Assembly (NCBI GenBank): GCA_028829895.1
Contig: CM054179.1
Location: 101,393,375-101,457,374, forward strand
Origin: Sinotaia quadrata
Taxonomy: Eukaryota > Mollusca > Gastropoda > Architaenioglossa > Viviparidae
Length of the DNA stretch: 64,000 bases
Direction of reading: 5' to 3'
Shown here: positions 1 through 10,326 of the stretch, in pieces
Position numbering within the stretch: position 1 is the first letter of the stretch
How the letters are laid out: each line of letters starts with the position of its first letter
Notes under the pieces: model-generated
Told to the model about the DNA's origin: nothing
Databases searched by the model: none
The model's input: only the letters and a program-made list of their open reading frames with translations
Made by a program: the position numbers and the translations under genes

Positions 1-195
1 ACTATCAATTGGAAATGTGGCCCTCTGGCCTAAAAAGTTTGTGCACCCCTTGCCTACAGGAATCCTACAAAACCTGAAAACATAATAAAGATGGAAAGTT
101 TTAACGCAATTCCTGTGGCCCACAAACCTTAAAACATCATTAAGATGAAAAGTTTTAACGCAATTCCTGAGGGGCAAAGAAGTTAACGGAAGAAG
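1..195. other. Unassigned flank with a short direct repeat
   Basis: No gene is seen. A block of about 50 bases ending in AAAGTTTTAACGCAATTCCT occurs twice (about 66-110 and 122-169) with a few differences, so it is a two-copy tandem duplication of unknown origin. Confidence 0.5.
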
Positions 196-245
196 AAGAA
201 GAAGAAGAAGAAGAAGAAGAAGAAGAAGAAGAAGAAGAAGAAGAG
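188..245. repeat. (GAA)n microsatellite
   Basis: A nearly pure AGA/GAA trinucleotide run of about 50 bases. No coding context is visible on either side. Confidence 0.9.
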
Positions 246-339
246 ATTAATGTTGCTTTCCTCTGATTTTTCATGGCAATAATATAAATAATCCAACTAT
301 AAATACAGTTCTCTATAAATACGCATCGGTTGTATACTT

Positions 340-419
340 TCTTCCTTCCTTCCTTCCTTCCTTTCTTTCTTTCTTTGTTTCTTTCTTTTTCTTTCTTTGT
401 TTCTTTGTTTCTTTGTTTC

Positions 420-450
<31 letters not shown>

Positions 451-557
451 GTTTGTTTCTTTCTTTCTTTCTTTGTTTCTTTGTTTCTTTCTTTCTTTCT
501 TCCTTTCTTTCTTTCTTTCTGTCTCTCTATCTGTCTTTCTTTCTTCCATCCCTTTTT

Positions 558-645
<88 letters not shown>

Positions 646-660
646 TCGTCCATCCATTCA
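340..660. repeat. (TTTC)n microsatellite, interrupted
   Basis: A long pyrimidine-rich tract built from CTTT/TTTC units, with GTTT variants in the first half and an almost pure block at about 556-648. Open frames here (Lys/Glu-rich on minus, Phe/Leu/Ser-rich on plus) are products of the repeat and not genes. Confidence 0.93.
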
Positions 661-689
661 TCCATCTGCCTGTCCATCTGTCTATCTGT

Positions 690-2330
690 GGCGGAGTAAA
701 TTTGCATGTCGTTATTTTTAAACTTAATTATTCTTCGTTCGTTAAATGTCCACATGACATAACCCTCGGGTACTGTGCATGTCGATATTTTTGTAAGTAC
801 CAGAGTTAAAATAACAACTCAGGTAAAGAATATGCTAGAACGTGCTGACGTAATCCAAACCTGTCCAGAGTGGATGAGTAATGTTTGCTATCCAATAGTT
901 TAAGGTTTACAAATAACGAACTAGCCAATGAATAGAGACTAAAACTTAGATGTTGAAGAAAGTTCTGTATTCTAATCACATTGATTTTGAAATAATTCAG
1001 GTCCAGTCATGAAAGGCGATCATTAGTTTATGATGAGTTAATTGATTGATTGAGAGAGAATGGAATTAGAAATATTTTGTACACTTTTCTATTGATATAT
1101 GTTATTTGTAATGTATTGTAAAATGTATAATGTGAAAAAGACTATTATTTCTATATTTGTGAGTTATGATACTTGTATGCAATATGTTACACATGACATT
1201 TTTTATAAGAGAATCACATTCATAACTGATTATGTCATATTTATTGGATGTATCAGCTAATAAATACTGTTGCAGTAATTGTAAATTGAGAATAATTATA
1301 TGAAACAGTGGAGAATAGAGATGATAACGTAGGACTTAGTATTGCTCTCTGAAATGTTTCAGACAAAAATATATTTAAAAAAATAAAAAAATAAGCTTTT
1401 TTCCTTTTTCTTCTTGTACACTTGTGGTGGATTAAAGAAGTTTCCATTCTAGAGTGTGGCAGTTGTCATAATTCACTGAACCCTCTTTGTGTGTGTCTGC
1501 AAGTGTGTCTGACTCTACTGTAGAACTTTCTAGCAAAAGGAATGTTAGAAGTTGATTACTCTGATTGTCTACTCAAAAACTAATACGGCAATCGTGTGCC
1601 TAGATTAGTCTCGAGGGATCTACAGAGATGGAACATTCTACAATGGACTTAGAGTGCATGGAAGAGTGACTATTCTATTGTGAATAATAAACTTGAGACA
1701 TTGTTACGAAAGCGCTCAAAGGACTGTTGCGGTTTACGTCATTGAACAGGTTATGTACAAACTGTTATCATATCACTCTATAGCTCCATTTTTTCTATGA
1801 TAAAAATAGTCCAGTGAATTATATATTTCTTGATACTAGTCTGAATGCTGAATTATGCATTAGAATATAAGACTGGATAAGTATTTGAATTACTTGAATG
1901 CTGTTCGTGGAATATTGATGTCAAATAACCTCACATTGTATTTGTATATATGTATATTTATTATTGATTTAATAAATGTACTGTTAAATTTATTAACCTT
2001 CTTGTACATATTAATAAAATGTATGTTGGAGTAACAGTGGGTGGATGGTGGCTCTTTAAATAAAGTTGGATTTTTATAACTACTTTAGTAAGACGTTCCC
2101 ACCTGCAGACACATTATGCGACAGTAAAACGTCTGTCTTATTATTGTGCAAAGTGTAGAGGTTTATGACACCCTTATAATCCGACAAGTGAGAGACATGT
2201 TCGTCTTGTGGGAGAATTATTAATACCATAAATTAAGATTCTTGATCACTTGTAATTAGTTATTTGTTGTTAACTAATAAATAATAATCATAACCAGTAG
2301 CAAAGGGTGTGTGTCACACTATCTCTTCAT
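690..2330. repeat. Outer-flank segment, recurring at 28.4-29.2 and 60.4-62.4 kb
   Basis: No gene is recognised. Parts of this segment recur in direct orientation: about 690-2000 resembles 60360-62400, and about 1540-2330 resembles 28430-29190. Shared landmarks are the ends 'acattgttgtgac'/'acattgttacg', 'atgtacaaact' and 'attgatgtcaaata'. It therefore behaves as a dispersed or segmentally duplicated sequence. Several minisatellites at the right-hand copy are single copy here. Confidence 0.6.
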
Positions 2331-2337
2331 CTCTCTC

Positions 2338-2560
<223 letters not shown>

Positions 2561-3474
2561 CCACTAAAAGAATCCATTAACAAAGAGACTAATTAAATAA
2601 AGCAAACAAAAGAATGTAGGAATGTAAATGTCACCAAAGTGAAAGGGAAATATTTTCATTAACCTTTGCTGAAACATTATCTTCATATTTCTTGTGTTTT
2701 ACCATTTCTAAAGGTGTACTATATTTCCAAGACTTCTATTTATAACCCACCTCTCTCACGAATCGATTAATGCATAACGGACTACATTTAATGCTTTGGC
2801 ACGCCTGAGACAATTGTACAAGTTGAAAACGGCATTTTGCTTTTACTATATTAATATAACCAAAGCAGGAAGAAGACTGGATCTTTCATCATGTTGGAAA
2901 TAATCGAATTTCTTTTAATTTCTCCTTACTTACTGTGACCAGGACTCTAGCACTGATATATAACGGTTCCTGTGTTGCCACTGATGGTAATTAAGACCCA
3001 GGTGATCAATAAATAATAATACTCGATACTGCCACGCAGCTGTTACCTATTTATATCTGTGGCCACAGGTTTGTCATCTGCCTAACGAGTGACAATTCAA
3101 GGGAGATAAGTGGTTTCGAATAATTCAGTTTTACAGAGAACAAACTAGTTGTCTAATCCTTGACGTAATCACTCCCAGCCATGAATGTTTTGCGTTATAG
3201 AAAACGAAAACTACCCCAAGGCGAACGTTTCTGAAGAAAATAACGCTGAGACATTATGCACAGCTTGACTTTGGGGACGTCGTCGTCAAAATACTGATGG
3301 CAAAGATCAGGTATAGAGTTACTTTTGTTTTATTATGCGGTCATCGTTCTGTAGGCTTGACGTGGATTTCATTTTAACAAATCCTCTGACAAAACGTGTA
3401 GAGTGAATGTAAACTGAATGTTGATATTTATCAGTCACTATCACAGTGATTCCACTTGCACTTTGCATCCAATG

Positions 3475-3700
3475 CCACATTGGACGTGACTGGACACACA
3501 TTTGAATGACTGGACACACATTGGATGTGAATGGATATACATTTAAAATGAATGGACGCACATTGGATGTGACTGGACATACAATTAAAATAATGGACAC
3601 ATATTTGACGTGACTGGACACACATTTGACGTGACTCGTCACACATTGAATGTGACTGGTCACATAATTAACGTGACTGGACACACATTTATTTAATTGC
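3475..3700. repeat. 21-bp minisatellite, short left-arm version
   Basis: About ten degenerate units of the kind ACGTGACTGGACACACATTTG. The inverted counterpart at 57040-57430 has roughly eighteen cleaner units. The open frames over it are repeat artefacts. Confidence 0.85.
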
Positions 3701-3965
3701 ACAAGACTACTTTATTTCATATTACAAAATGGAATATTTTAGGATACATATCTACTTAGTTTTCACGAAAGTCGTTGATAAAATACAATAAAGTGTTCCT
3801 CAGTGCGCGTGCAGAATGTTTAAGTATTCAGCTGACATTTATTTATATACATCTTTGCATTCACATGGATGCTTAAAGTCGAACGCCGACTGACCTAGTT
3901 ACATATTTTATTTGTGGCGCACATAGATACCACAGTTCATGGTTCACCTTCTCTTGTAAGAGTGG
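3700..3965. other. Arm sequence without a gene
   Basis: Unique AT-rich sequence matching the reverse complement of about 55640-55320. No gene is recognised. Confidence 0.5.
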
Positions 3966-3974
3966 TTGCTTGCT

Positions 3975-4150
3975 TGTAAATTGATTAATGAACAGAATAA
4001 AGTTCAATGCAAGTAAAAGGGTTAATGAATAGAGCAAAGGTCCCTGCCTGTGAAATGGTAAAGGAAGGAATGAAGGTCCGTGTGTATAAAATGGTTAATG
4101 AACAGAATGCATGTGAAAGGATTAAAGAACAAAGTGAAGGCATACATTCA
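3975..4150. repeat. Degenerate ~37-bp tandem repeat
   Basis: Four to five diverged units containing TTAATGAACAGAAT and a GAAGG/AAAGG spacer. The inverted right-arm copy lies at about 55140-55310. The 79-residue frame over it reflects the repeat. Confidence 0.65.
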
Positions 4151-4300
4151 AGGCACAAGGATCTGGCAGTAGTGGAACGGATTCGAAGCCCGCTCGGGGT
4201 GAAACAGCTACAAGTGATTCCCAATCACTCTGTTATTCCTTTGTGAGTATTGAACATGGGCACTGTGTCTATTTTTTAAAATCGGTCCTGTGTGCTGCAG
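4140..4300 (+). mobile_element. Possible tRNA-derived SINE remnant (left copy)
   Basis: Contains GGATTCGAAGCCCG followed by CTCGGGGTGA. This resembles a T-arm (Pol III B box) followed by an acceptor 3' side. The right-arm counterpart reads GGGTTCGAAGCCCG, the better match. No intact A box or full cloverleaf is seen, so a functional tRNA is excluded. A diverged SINE is the most likely reading. Confidence 0.4.
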
Positions 4301-4603
4301 GACACGCACGCTAGAAATCTTGCATTCATCCCACCGATACATTATGTCTTTTACAAAACGCAAATTTTGAAGCAAACATTTATAGTGTGCACCCAACTAT
4401 GACTTAACGAATCAATTAATCAAACAATATTTTAAATTGTGATTTTGAATATCTTTTTGTAATAATTAAGTTATTAATAAGTTAAGGTTTTAAGCTATAA
4501 CAACCAATCCCAAAGTTCTGTCCCCTTCCTAGATTTGTCTGATTAAATCCAGTTTTTCCATTCTCAAAACACGTGTACCGTCCATTTCTTTTCCAAAGAC
4601 AAT

Positions 4604-4650
<47 letters not shown>

Positions 4651-5210
4651 CCCTCTCTCTCTTTCTCATTTCCAGACCACTTGCCATTGATAAAATTTGT
4701 ACCCTATGAGACACTCATCTGTGGTACAATTAATACTTCTAGTTCATAAATACGATATCTCCAAAAGTGTAGTGGCATAAATTGCAAATAAAGTTCATAT
4801 GTCTGGATGTTTATTTTTCAATTGTACACCAGTTCCTTAGTCAAACATTTACTCACTGAGTTCTCAAACGTCTACTAATATCAAACTGAAGACCTTTCGA
4901 ACGTGAACCTGATAGTCCAGCTATGAAATGTCTTTCTGTTCCTGAGCTAAATATTTGTCTCTACAAAGTGTTACATATCTATAATTCATCACTCAGATTT
5001 ATGTCAAATTTATTTCAAATGTGCACTGTTTCTTGTCTGCCTGTAAAAATGTCAAATATCAGAGAGGTCATTTCCAAATGACTACTTGTCCATAATTGAA
5101 TGTTTTCACTGTCTATCTGTGAAGTGTCTACATGAAGACTAGTACTGCAAGTAATGCAGAGCGCATATTCATGAGTGTGCTATAAATAGAAGAATTTAGT
5201 CACACTCTGC
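4300..5210. other. Arm sequence without a gene; includes a (CT)n tract
   Basis: AT-rich sequence homologous (inverted) to about 53780-54990. It includes a CT dinucleotide run at about 4607-4668. Two segments that are single or double copy here (about 4685-4735 and 4830-4880) are tandemly expanded in the right arm. No coding region is recognised. Confidence 0.6.
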
Positions 5211-5470
5211 AAAAACATAACACACACACAAACACACACACAAACACACACCACATTGCAAACACACTCACGTATATACACATTCATACACTTGAACATA
5301 ACACATATTCACACATATAAACACATGCAGACACACCTAAACATACACGCACAAATATAAACACATGTACTCACACGCACAAACATACACAAATGACCAT
5401 ACACTCTCACAGACTCGCGTGTGAACACAGACACATTTATGCCAAAGAGTTACCAGAAGCTGCCAACATA

Positions 5471-5523
<53 letters not shown>

Positions 5524-5660
5524 ACATACACACACATACACACATACACACACGCACACACATACACACATACATACACAAACACACGCACACACACATA
5601 CACACATACACACACACATACACATACATATACACACACACACACACAAACATTCACCCA
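5210..5660. repeat. (CA)n-rich microsatellite block
   Basis: Long CACACA/CATACA runs, purest at about 5473-5520. Thr-His and Cys-Val frames over it are artefacts. The unique sequence at 5393-5470 inside it is conserved at 53511-53600 (inverted) and 63118-63190 (direct). Confidence 0.93.
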
Positions 5661-5739
5661 CTTATACATATAACATACCGTCAAGCACACGAACTCACAC
5701 CAAAATATTTGTTAAAACTGTGTCGTTACTGCTGTCATA

Positions 5740-7840
5740 ATTATAAATAAAATAAAATAAATAATGATAATGAATTCGCCACCAGTCTTCAAGATATGTT
5801 TAACTCCACACGCAAGCTGAAAGGTCGTACGTGTGTGAATGATCTGGATCGAAGGACAAAGAGTAAACTGATATATTTTCTTTTCATTTTATCATGCTTA
5901 TTTATGAAGAAGAACCAATTTATCAGATTTCAAGACACAATAGTTGTCAATTTTGGTTTTATCTCTAATTGCACGAAAGAGGTTGTTTGAAAAGTATGAA
6001 GTAAACATTATAATCCATCACCACGTGTGTATTAGTTTTTGTTTAAGTACAGTCGGAATCACTGGAGTCAATGCCCACCGCTCTTTGTTTGTTTGTTTGT
6101 TTGTTTAGAAACCATCCATGCTGACAATACATATACACTCTTAAGAAACTGTGTTGTGTTAATTATCTTTTAGAATTGCTTTTACACTTCCGTTTTCAAA
6201 GAAAGTGAGTGCAGAATATTATATTCTTATATATTCTATTTTCTCAGCCATTTGCGACACTCATATACAGTACTGTTCATTTTTAATTCGTTAAGTGTTC
6301 ACATGGGCATTAATGTTTAGGGACATTCTATCAAAAATATTTGAAACATTTGTTATGGACATACTTTAAGTAGGTTGTGATTTACGATTGCAGGTTCAGT
6401 GGTCGGTGTTAGATTTTGTTTTACAGGTAAAAATAAAATTCTAATCAAACACGGAACAGTTATGTTGTTCGGAAACGCTTGTGACGCAGATCTGTAGGAA
6501 ATGGGTGTGGCCCAAATCTGTAGGTGTGGCTCAGATCTGTATTAAAAGGGTGTGACGTAGATCTATAGGAAAAAGGTGTGGCCCAGATCTGTGACGTTGA
6601 GCATGAAAAGATTGTATTAGTAAAAGATGCATGCGTAAAGCAGTTCATTCCGCAGATATACGAACAAATGAAATAAAATGTTGTCAGAAATACAAGGTTA
6701 GCGCGTCAAGAGGAGGCCTCCATTTAGCACGTATACAAGAAAAATAATATGTTTGATCCTCCTACTCTCTACATGTTGCATGGTGGATTTTTTCCACACT
6801 ACCCACCTCCCGCATGTATGCTTGGGCATTTTAGACCCCTCTCTTACTTTCATCCTTTATTTTCAGTAATTGCAACCGTTCGTCTAAAAATAATTTATAT
6901 TTTAAATTATTATAATTTATATTCATCTACTATTTATAGTATTGTTGATCATTTTTCTGGGTTTCAGTTTCGAGCACTTTATTACAAACTAAAGATTATA
7001 TTACGAGTTGTCTACCATCTAACGACGGATATCCTGTTATTCCATTTCGATATGTCTACTTCAGCAGTTTTAGTTAATAGGCCTATTGTTTCTATTTCCA
7101 GGACATGAATGAATAATTAAATTTTAATTTTAAAGTTTGTTGTTTTAAAAATAAATCTTGTTAATAATTATTATAACGCTGCTAAACACTAAAGTGATGT
7201 AGTTTCTATTTGTATCAAGACTTAGTTCGTATGACTGCAGTCAGTCGAATTGATTTTGTGAGTGTTTCGGTAGAGTGGCAGACTGTGCTCACACACCACA
7301 GATTTAAGCCTTCTTTGGCTGTGCTGCTGTGACATCACTCACTCACTTACACACGCGCTCACACGTACGCGCGCGCGCGCGCGCACACACAAACACACAC
7401 ACACACACACACTTCAGCCCTTCCCTATGGACTTTACTTCTGGGTTTTTTCTCTTTTTTGGGTGGTTGTTTATTTTGCAGAGGTATATTTTTATCATCTT
7501 GTTATCATCTACTCCCTCTAGATGTCCTTTAAATGAACTCAAATTACATTCTTCGACGTCACTTTTGACCTTATTGACCTTTACTTTTATTGTTCGTGTC
7601 TTTCCTATTATAACTTTGATGGAGGAAAATATTATCACTTTGTCTTAACGTATGAAATAGTCAGTCGAATGTCGCACAAATAACAACCATTTTCAACAAT
7701 TATAAGTATTTCTGATACGACACAACATATAGCATGCTCTCCCCCCCCCCACTTTTGACAGCTATACTTACTTAAACATAAAATTTTAAAATATTCACTT
7801 TATTCCTTTGTAATTACCACAACTATTGTAATAAACACCT
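5740..7840. other. Arm sequence without a supported gene
   Basis: AT-rich and homologous (inverted) to 53440-52130 and 49605-49023. It holds a GTTT run near 6087-6106, a roughly 30-base repeat of the AGATCTGTAGG type at about 6475-6600 (about four units), a CG/CA microsatellite at 7368-7412 and a poly-C run at about 7741-7750. A 119-residue frame at 6749-7108 has no recognisable domain and is not kept as a gene. About 7090-7205 is the single-copy counterpart of a segment repeated three times around the right-arm transposon. Confidence 0.6.
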
Positions 7841-7841
7841 G

Positions 7842-8590
7842 GACAAACTTCCCAAGAAAGGAGACCTAGGATCCTCCAAGAACTGGCGCGGCATCATGCT
7901 ACTGTCAGCATAGCAACACTCCTTGGAGTGGCAGTCAACGCTGTACCTCGACTTCATTGACTTACGTCAAGCGTTCGATAGTGTGGACAGACACACCATC
8001 TTGCAGCTCCTCCATCACTATGGAATCTCTCAAAGTTTCATCACCCTGATCCAGCAACCTTATGAAGGCGCCACATGCCAAATTATCCACAACGGGAAAT
8101 TGACAGAGGACTTTGAGGTGAGAGCAGGAGTCCGACAATGATGCATGCTCTCCTCAATGATCTTCCTGTTGGTGGTCGACTGGGTAATGCAACAGACAAC
8201 TAAAACTGGAAAAACCGAAATCCAGTGGTCCCTGACCCAGTTCCTTGAAGACTTGTGCCTGATGTCCCAAAAATGCCAACATATGCAACAGAAAACCGAT
8301 AACCTGGCTCAAGAAGCATACAAGACTGGACTGCAGATCAACATTAAAAAAGCAGCAGAAGCATATCACCCTTGGAGCCCTGGGCAGCATTGTATCAGCA
8401 ACAGGTGGTTCTGACGATGACATCAAAGCCAGAATCAGGAAAGCTAGATACGCCTTTATTACCCTGAGACCAGTTTGGATGTCAACATTCCTGTCTATCC
8501 GCAAAAAACTACGAAGTTTCAATAGCAACATTAAGTCTGTCCTCCTCGATGGCTCAGAGACCTGGAGAGTCACCTACACCCTAAATAAGT
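7842..8590 (+). pseudogene. Decayed non-LTR retrotransposon reverse transcriptase fragment
   Basis: Read across stops and frameshifts, the plus strand gives reverse-transcriptase landmarks in order: a KKGDL...NWRGIMLLS block (7850-7910), FIDLRQAFDSVDR (about 7955-7993), GVRQ followed by a stop where GCMLSP-type residues belong (about 8128-8144), a FLLVVDW segment, and a later GSIVSATGGSDDDIKARIRKARYAF / LLDGSETWRV region (about 8390-8570). About 70 residues between the first two blocks are missing, the catalytic F/YADD box is reduced to a LEDLCLMSQ remnant, and a frameshift follows the KINxKK-like motif. It is a dead 5'-truncated LINE piece. It is absent from the matching site in the right arm (near 48690-49020), so it post-dates the duplication or was lost on the right. 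The exact clade is not resolved. Confidence 0.85.
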
Positions 8591-8980
8591 ATACGGTTGT
8601 ATTTTTTGATGGGATTTTACTATTGTTGTTGTGATGCTGTTTGAAATATAAACACCTCAAAATAACCTGTATTACAGATGATGTCATTCTGCTCTGTCCT
8701 TTTTCGTTGTAAGATTAAGAAGGGTGATGAAGATGAGTTAAACTCAAAAACAAAAAAAGTGATTTAATATTATTCCTATGAACCATTTCTAAAATGGCCA
8801 ATGGAATATTGAATAATGGCGAAACTCTTGTGGAAATAAAAGTCTGCGCTGGTATACAAGTATATTAAGTAAGAGACTCCATTAATTCCCCATTTCATTG
8901 AACTGTTTACAATGACGACAGAAATACCGAATAGCACTGTAGTACACGTTTCCAAACGGACACTTATCATTGTATTTTTA
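8590..8980. other. Arm sequence without a gene
   Basis: Homologous to the reverse complement of 48680-48320. No gene is recognised. Confidence 0.5.
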
Positions 8981-9355
8981 CTTACTGCAAAACGAGTGAA
9001 AATAACGCTGTGCGTATAGGCAGCAACGCTACTTGTCTTAAACATAGTGTTTTCACTTATTGCAAAACGAGTGAAAATAACGCTGTGCGTATAGGCAGCA
9101 ACGCTGCTTGTCTTGAACATAGTGTTTTCACTTATTGCAAAACGAGTGAAAATAACGCTGTGCGTATAGGCAGCAACGCTACTTGTCTTAAACATAGTGT
9201 TTTCACTTATTGCAAAACGAGTGAAAATAACGCTGTGCGTATAGGCAGCAACGCTGCTTGTCTTGAACATGGTGTTTTCACTTAGTGCAAAACGAGTGAA
9301 AATAACGCTGTGCTGATAGGCAGCAACGCTACTTGTCTTAAACATAGTGTTTACA
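8981..9355. repeat. 75-bp minisatellite, five copies
   Basis: Five head-to-tail units of 75 bases, each containing CTGTGCGTATAGGCAGCAAC and GTTTTCACTTATTGCAAAAC. Units alternate between two variants (CTACTTGTCTTAAAC and CTGCTTGTCTTGAAC), which suggests a 150-base higher-order duplication. Because 75 is divisible by three, both strands stay open; the 189-residue minus frame is an artefact. The right arm has about one degenerate unit at 48250-48320. Confidence 0.93.
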
Positions 9356-9950
9356 GTTCCAAGCTGTATTGTGTAATACTGTCGTGCTGAATAGTTAAAA
9401 GAACTAACAGAGAGAGGTATATAGAGAGAGGTATTAGAACCTGTTTAGAACTCACTAGCTCTATGGTTGTGGTATGTATGGTGTAGAAAATACTCGTGCT
9501 ATAGTGATAGAAACTACTCCGTAAGGACAAACTATTGCTTAAGCCAGAAATACCGCATTGTTTAGAACTTACTGATCGATAGCCGGACATTGGACATTGT
9601 ATTGTGCTTAGAACATAAAAGTGCTATAGCTAAGATGTCTTTTTCTAAAAATCAGAACTTAATAATGCTACGGAGGTTTTGTAATTTATAGAGAGAAATA
9701 CTGTATTGTTTAGAATTTGCTAGATCTGTACTTAGAGGTATTGAATTACATAGAACTAAAGGTATTATAGTAAGAGTTACTGAGTTGTTTAAAATTATCT
9801 TATTATAAAGATCTACTTTATTATTTAAAATTTACTAGTTCTACGGTCAGATGTAATCTATTATTTATTACCAGTGCAATAATAAGAAATGTTGACTTGT
9901 TTAGAATTTGCCAGTATTTCTAGTTAACAGAACTGTAAGAATCAATTAGT
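9356..9950. repeat. Left-only AT-rich degenerate repeat block
   Basis: Loosely repeated phrases such as TTGTTTAGAATTTGCTAG and TTTAGAACTCACTAG recur every roughly 60-100 bases. I see no counterpart in the right arm, where homology jumps from about 48180 to 48240. It could be a degenerate minisatellite or a segment deleted on the right. Confidence 0.55.
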
Positions 9951-10012
9951 AGAAAGGACACGGTTACAATACACATTAGTAGAAAGGACACGCTTACAAT
10001 ACACATCAATAA
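9950..10012. repeat. 30-bp minisatellite, two copies
   Basis: Two units of AGTAGAAAGGACACGCTTAC-type sequence. The right-arm counterpart at 47881-48180 has ten. Confidence 0.85.
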
Positions 10013-10232
10013 CGAAGGTATACTACTTACTTGATATTTTATTTCAGTTGGAAGTTATTTACATTGTGTGAATTCAATATTCAGTACAGGTTACTATTTC
10101 AATGAATGCTGAAACACTACATATCATACGATAACTGTTATCAACACCGAGAAAATACAGACTGAGATACCTTTAGGTAGGCAATTCTAATACATCGTTC
10201 ATAGCGTTCTTTAGTTAATTGATGAATTTTGT

Positions 10233-10238
10233 TTTATT
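10233..10238 (-). terminator. Candidate polyadenylation signal of gene A
   Basis: AATAAA on the minus strand about 90 bases past the A stop codon. The same motif lies at a similar distance after gene D. Confidence 0.5.
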
Positions 10239-10326
10239 AAGAAAAGAAACATTAGGATTGAATTTCATTGATTAGGTCGACTGAAATTTAGTATACAAAG
10301 ACTTTTTCCCAAAAGAATGTCTTTCG

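Noticed and set aside
4140..4215. Functional tRNA gene
   Set aside because: Only a T-arm-like segment is present. No D-arm, anticodon arm or matching acceptor stem could be folded by eye.
6749..7108. 119-residue plus frame in the left arm
   Set aside because: The first part is conserved in the inverted copy near 52560, but the right-arm version does not stay open and no domain is visible. Likely shared non-coding sequence.
8776..9345. 189-residue repeat protein on minus
   Set aside because: Five 75-base units in frame by arithmetic. The right arm has about one unit and no such frame.
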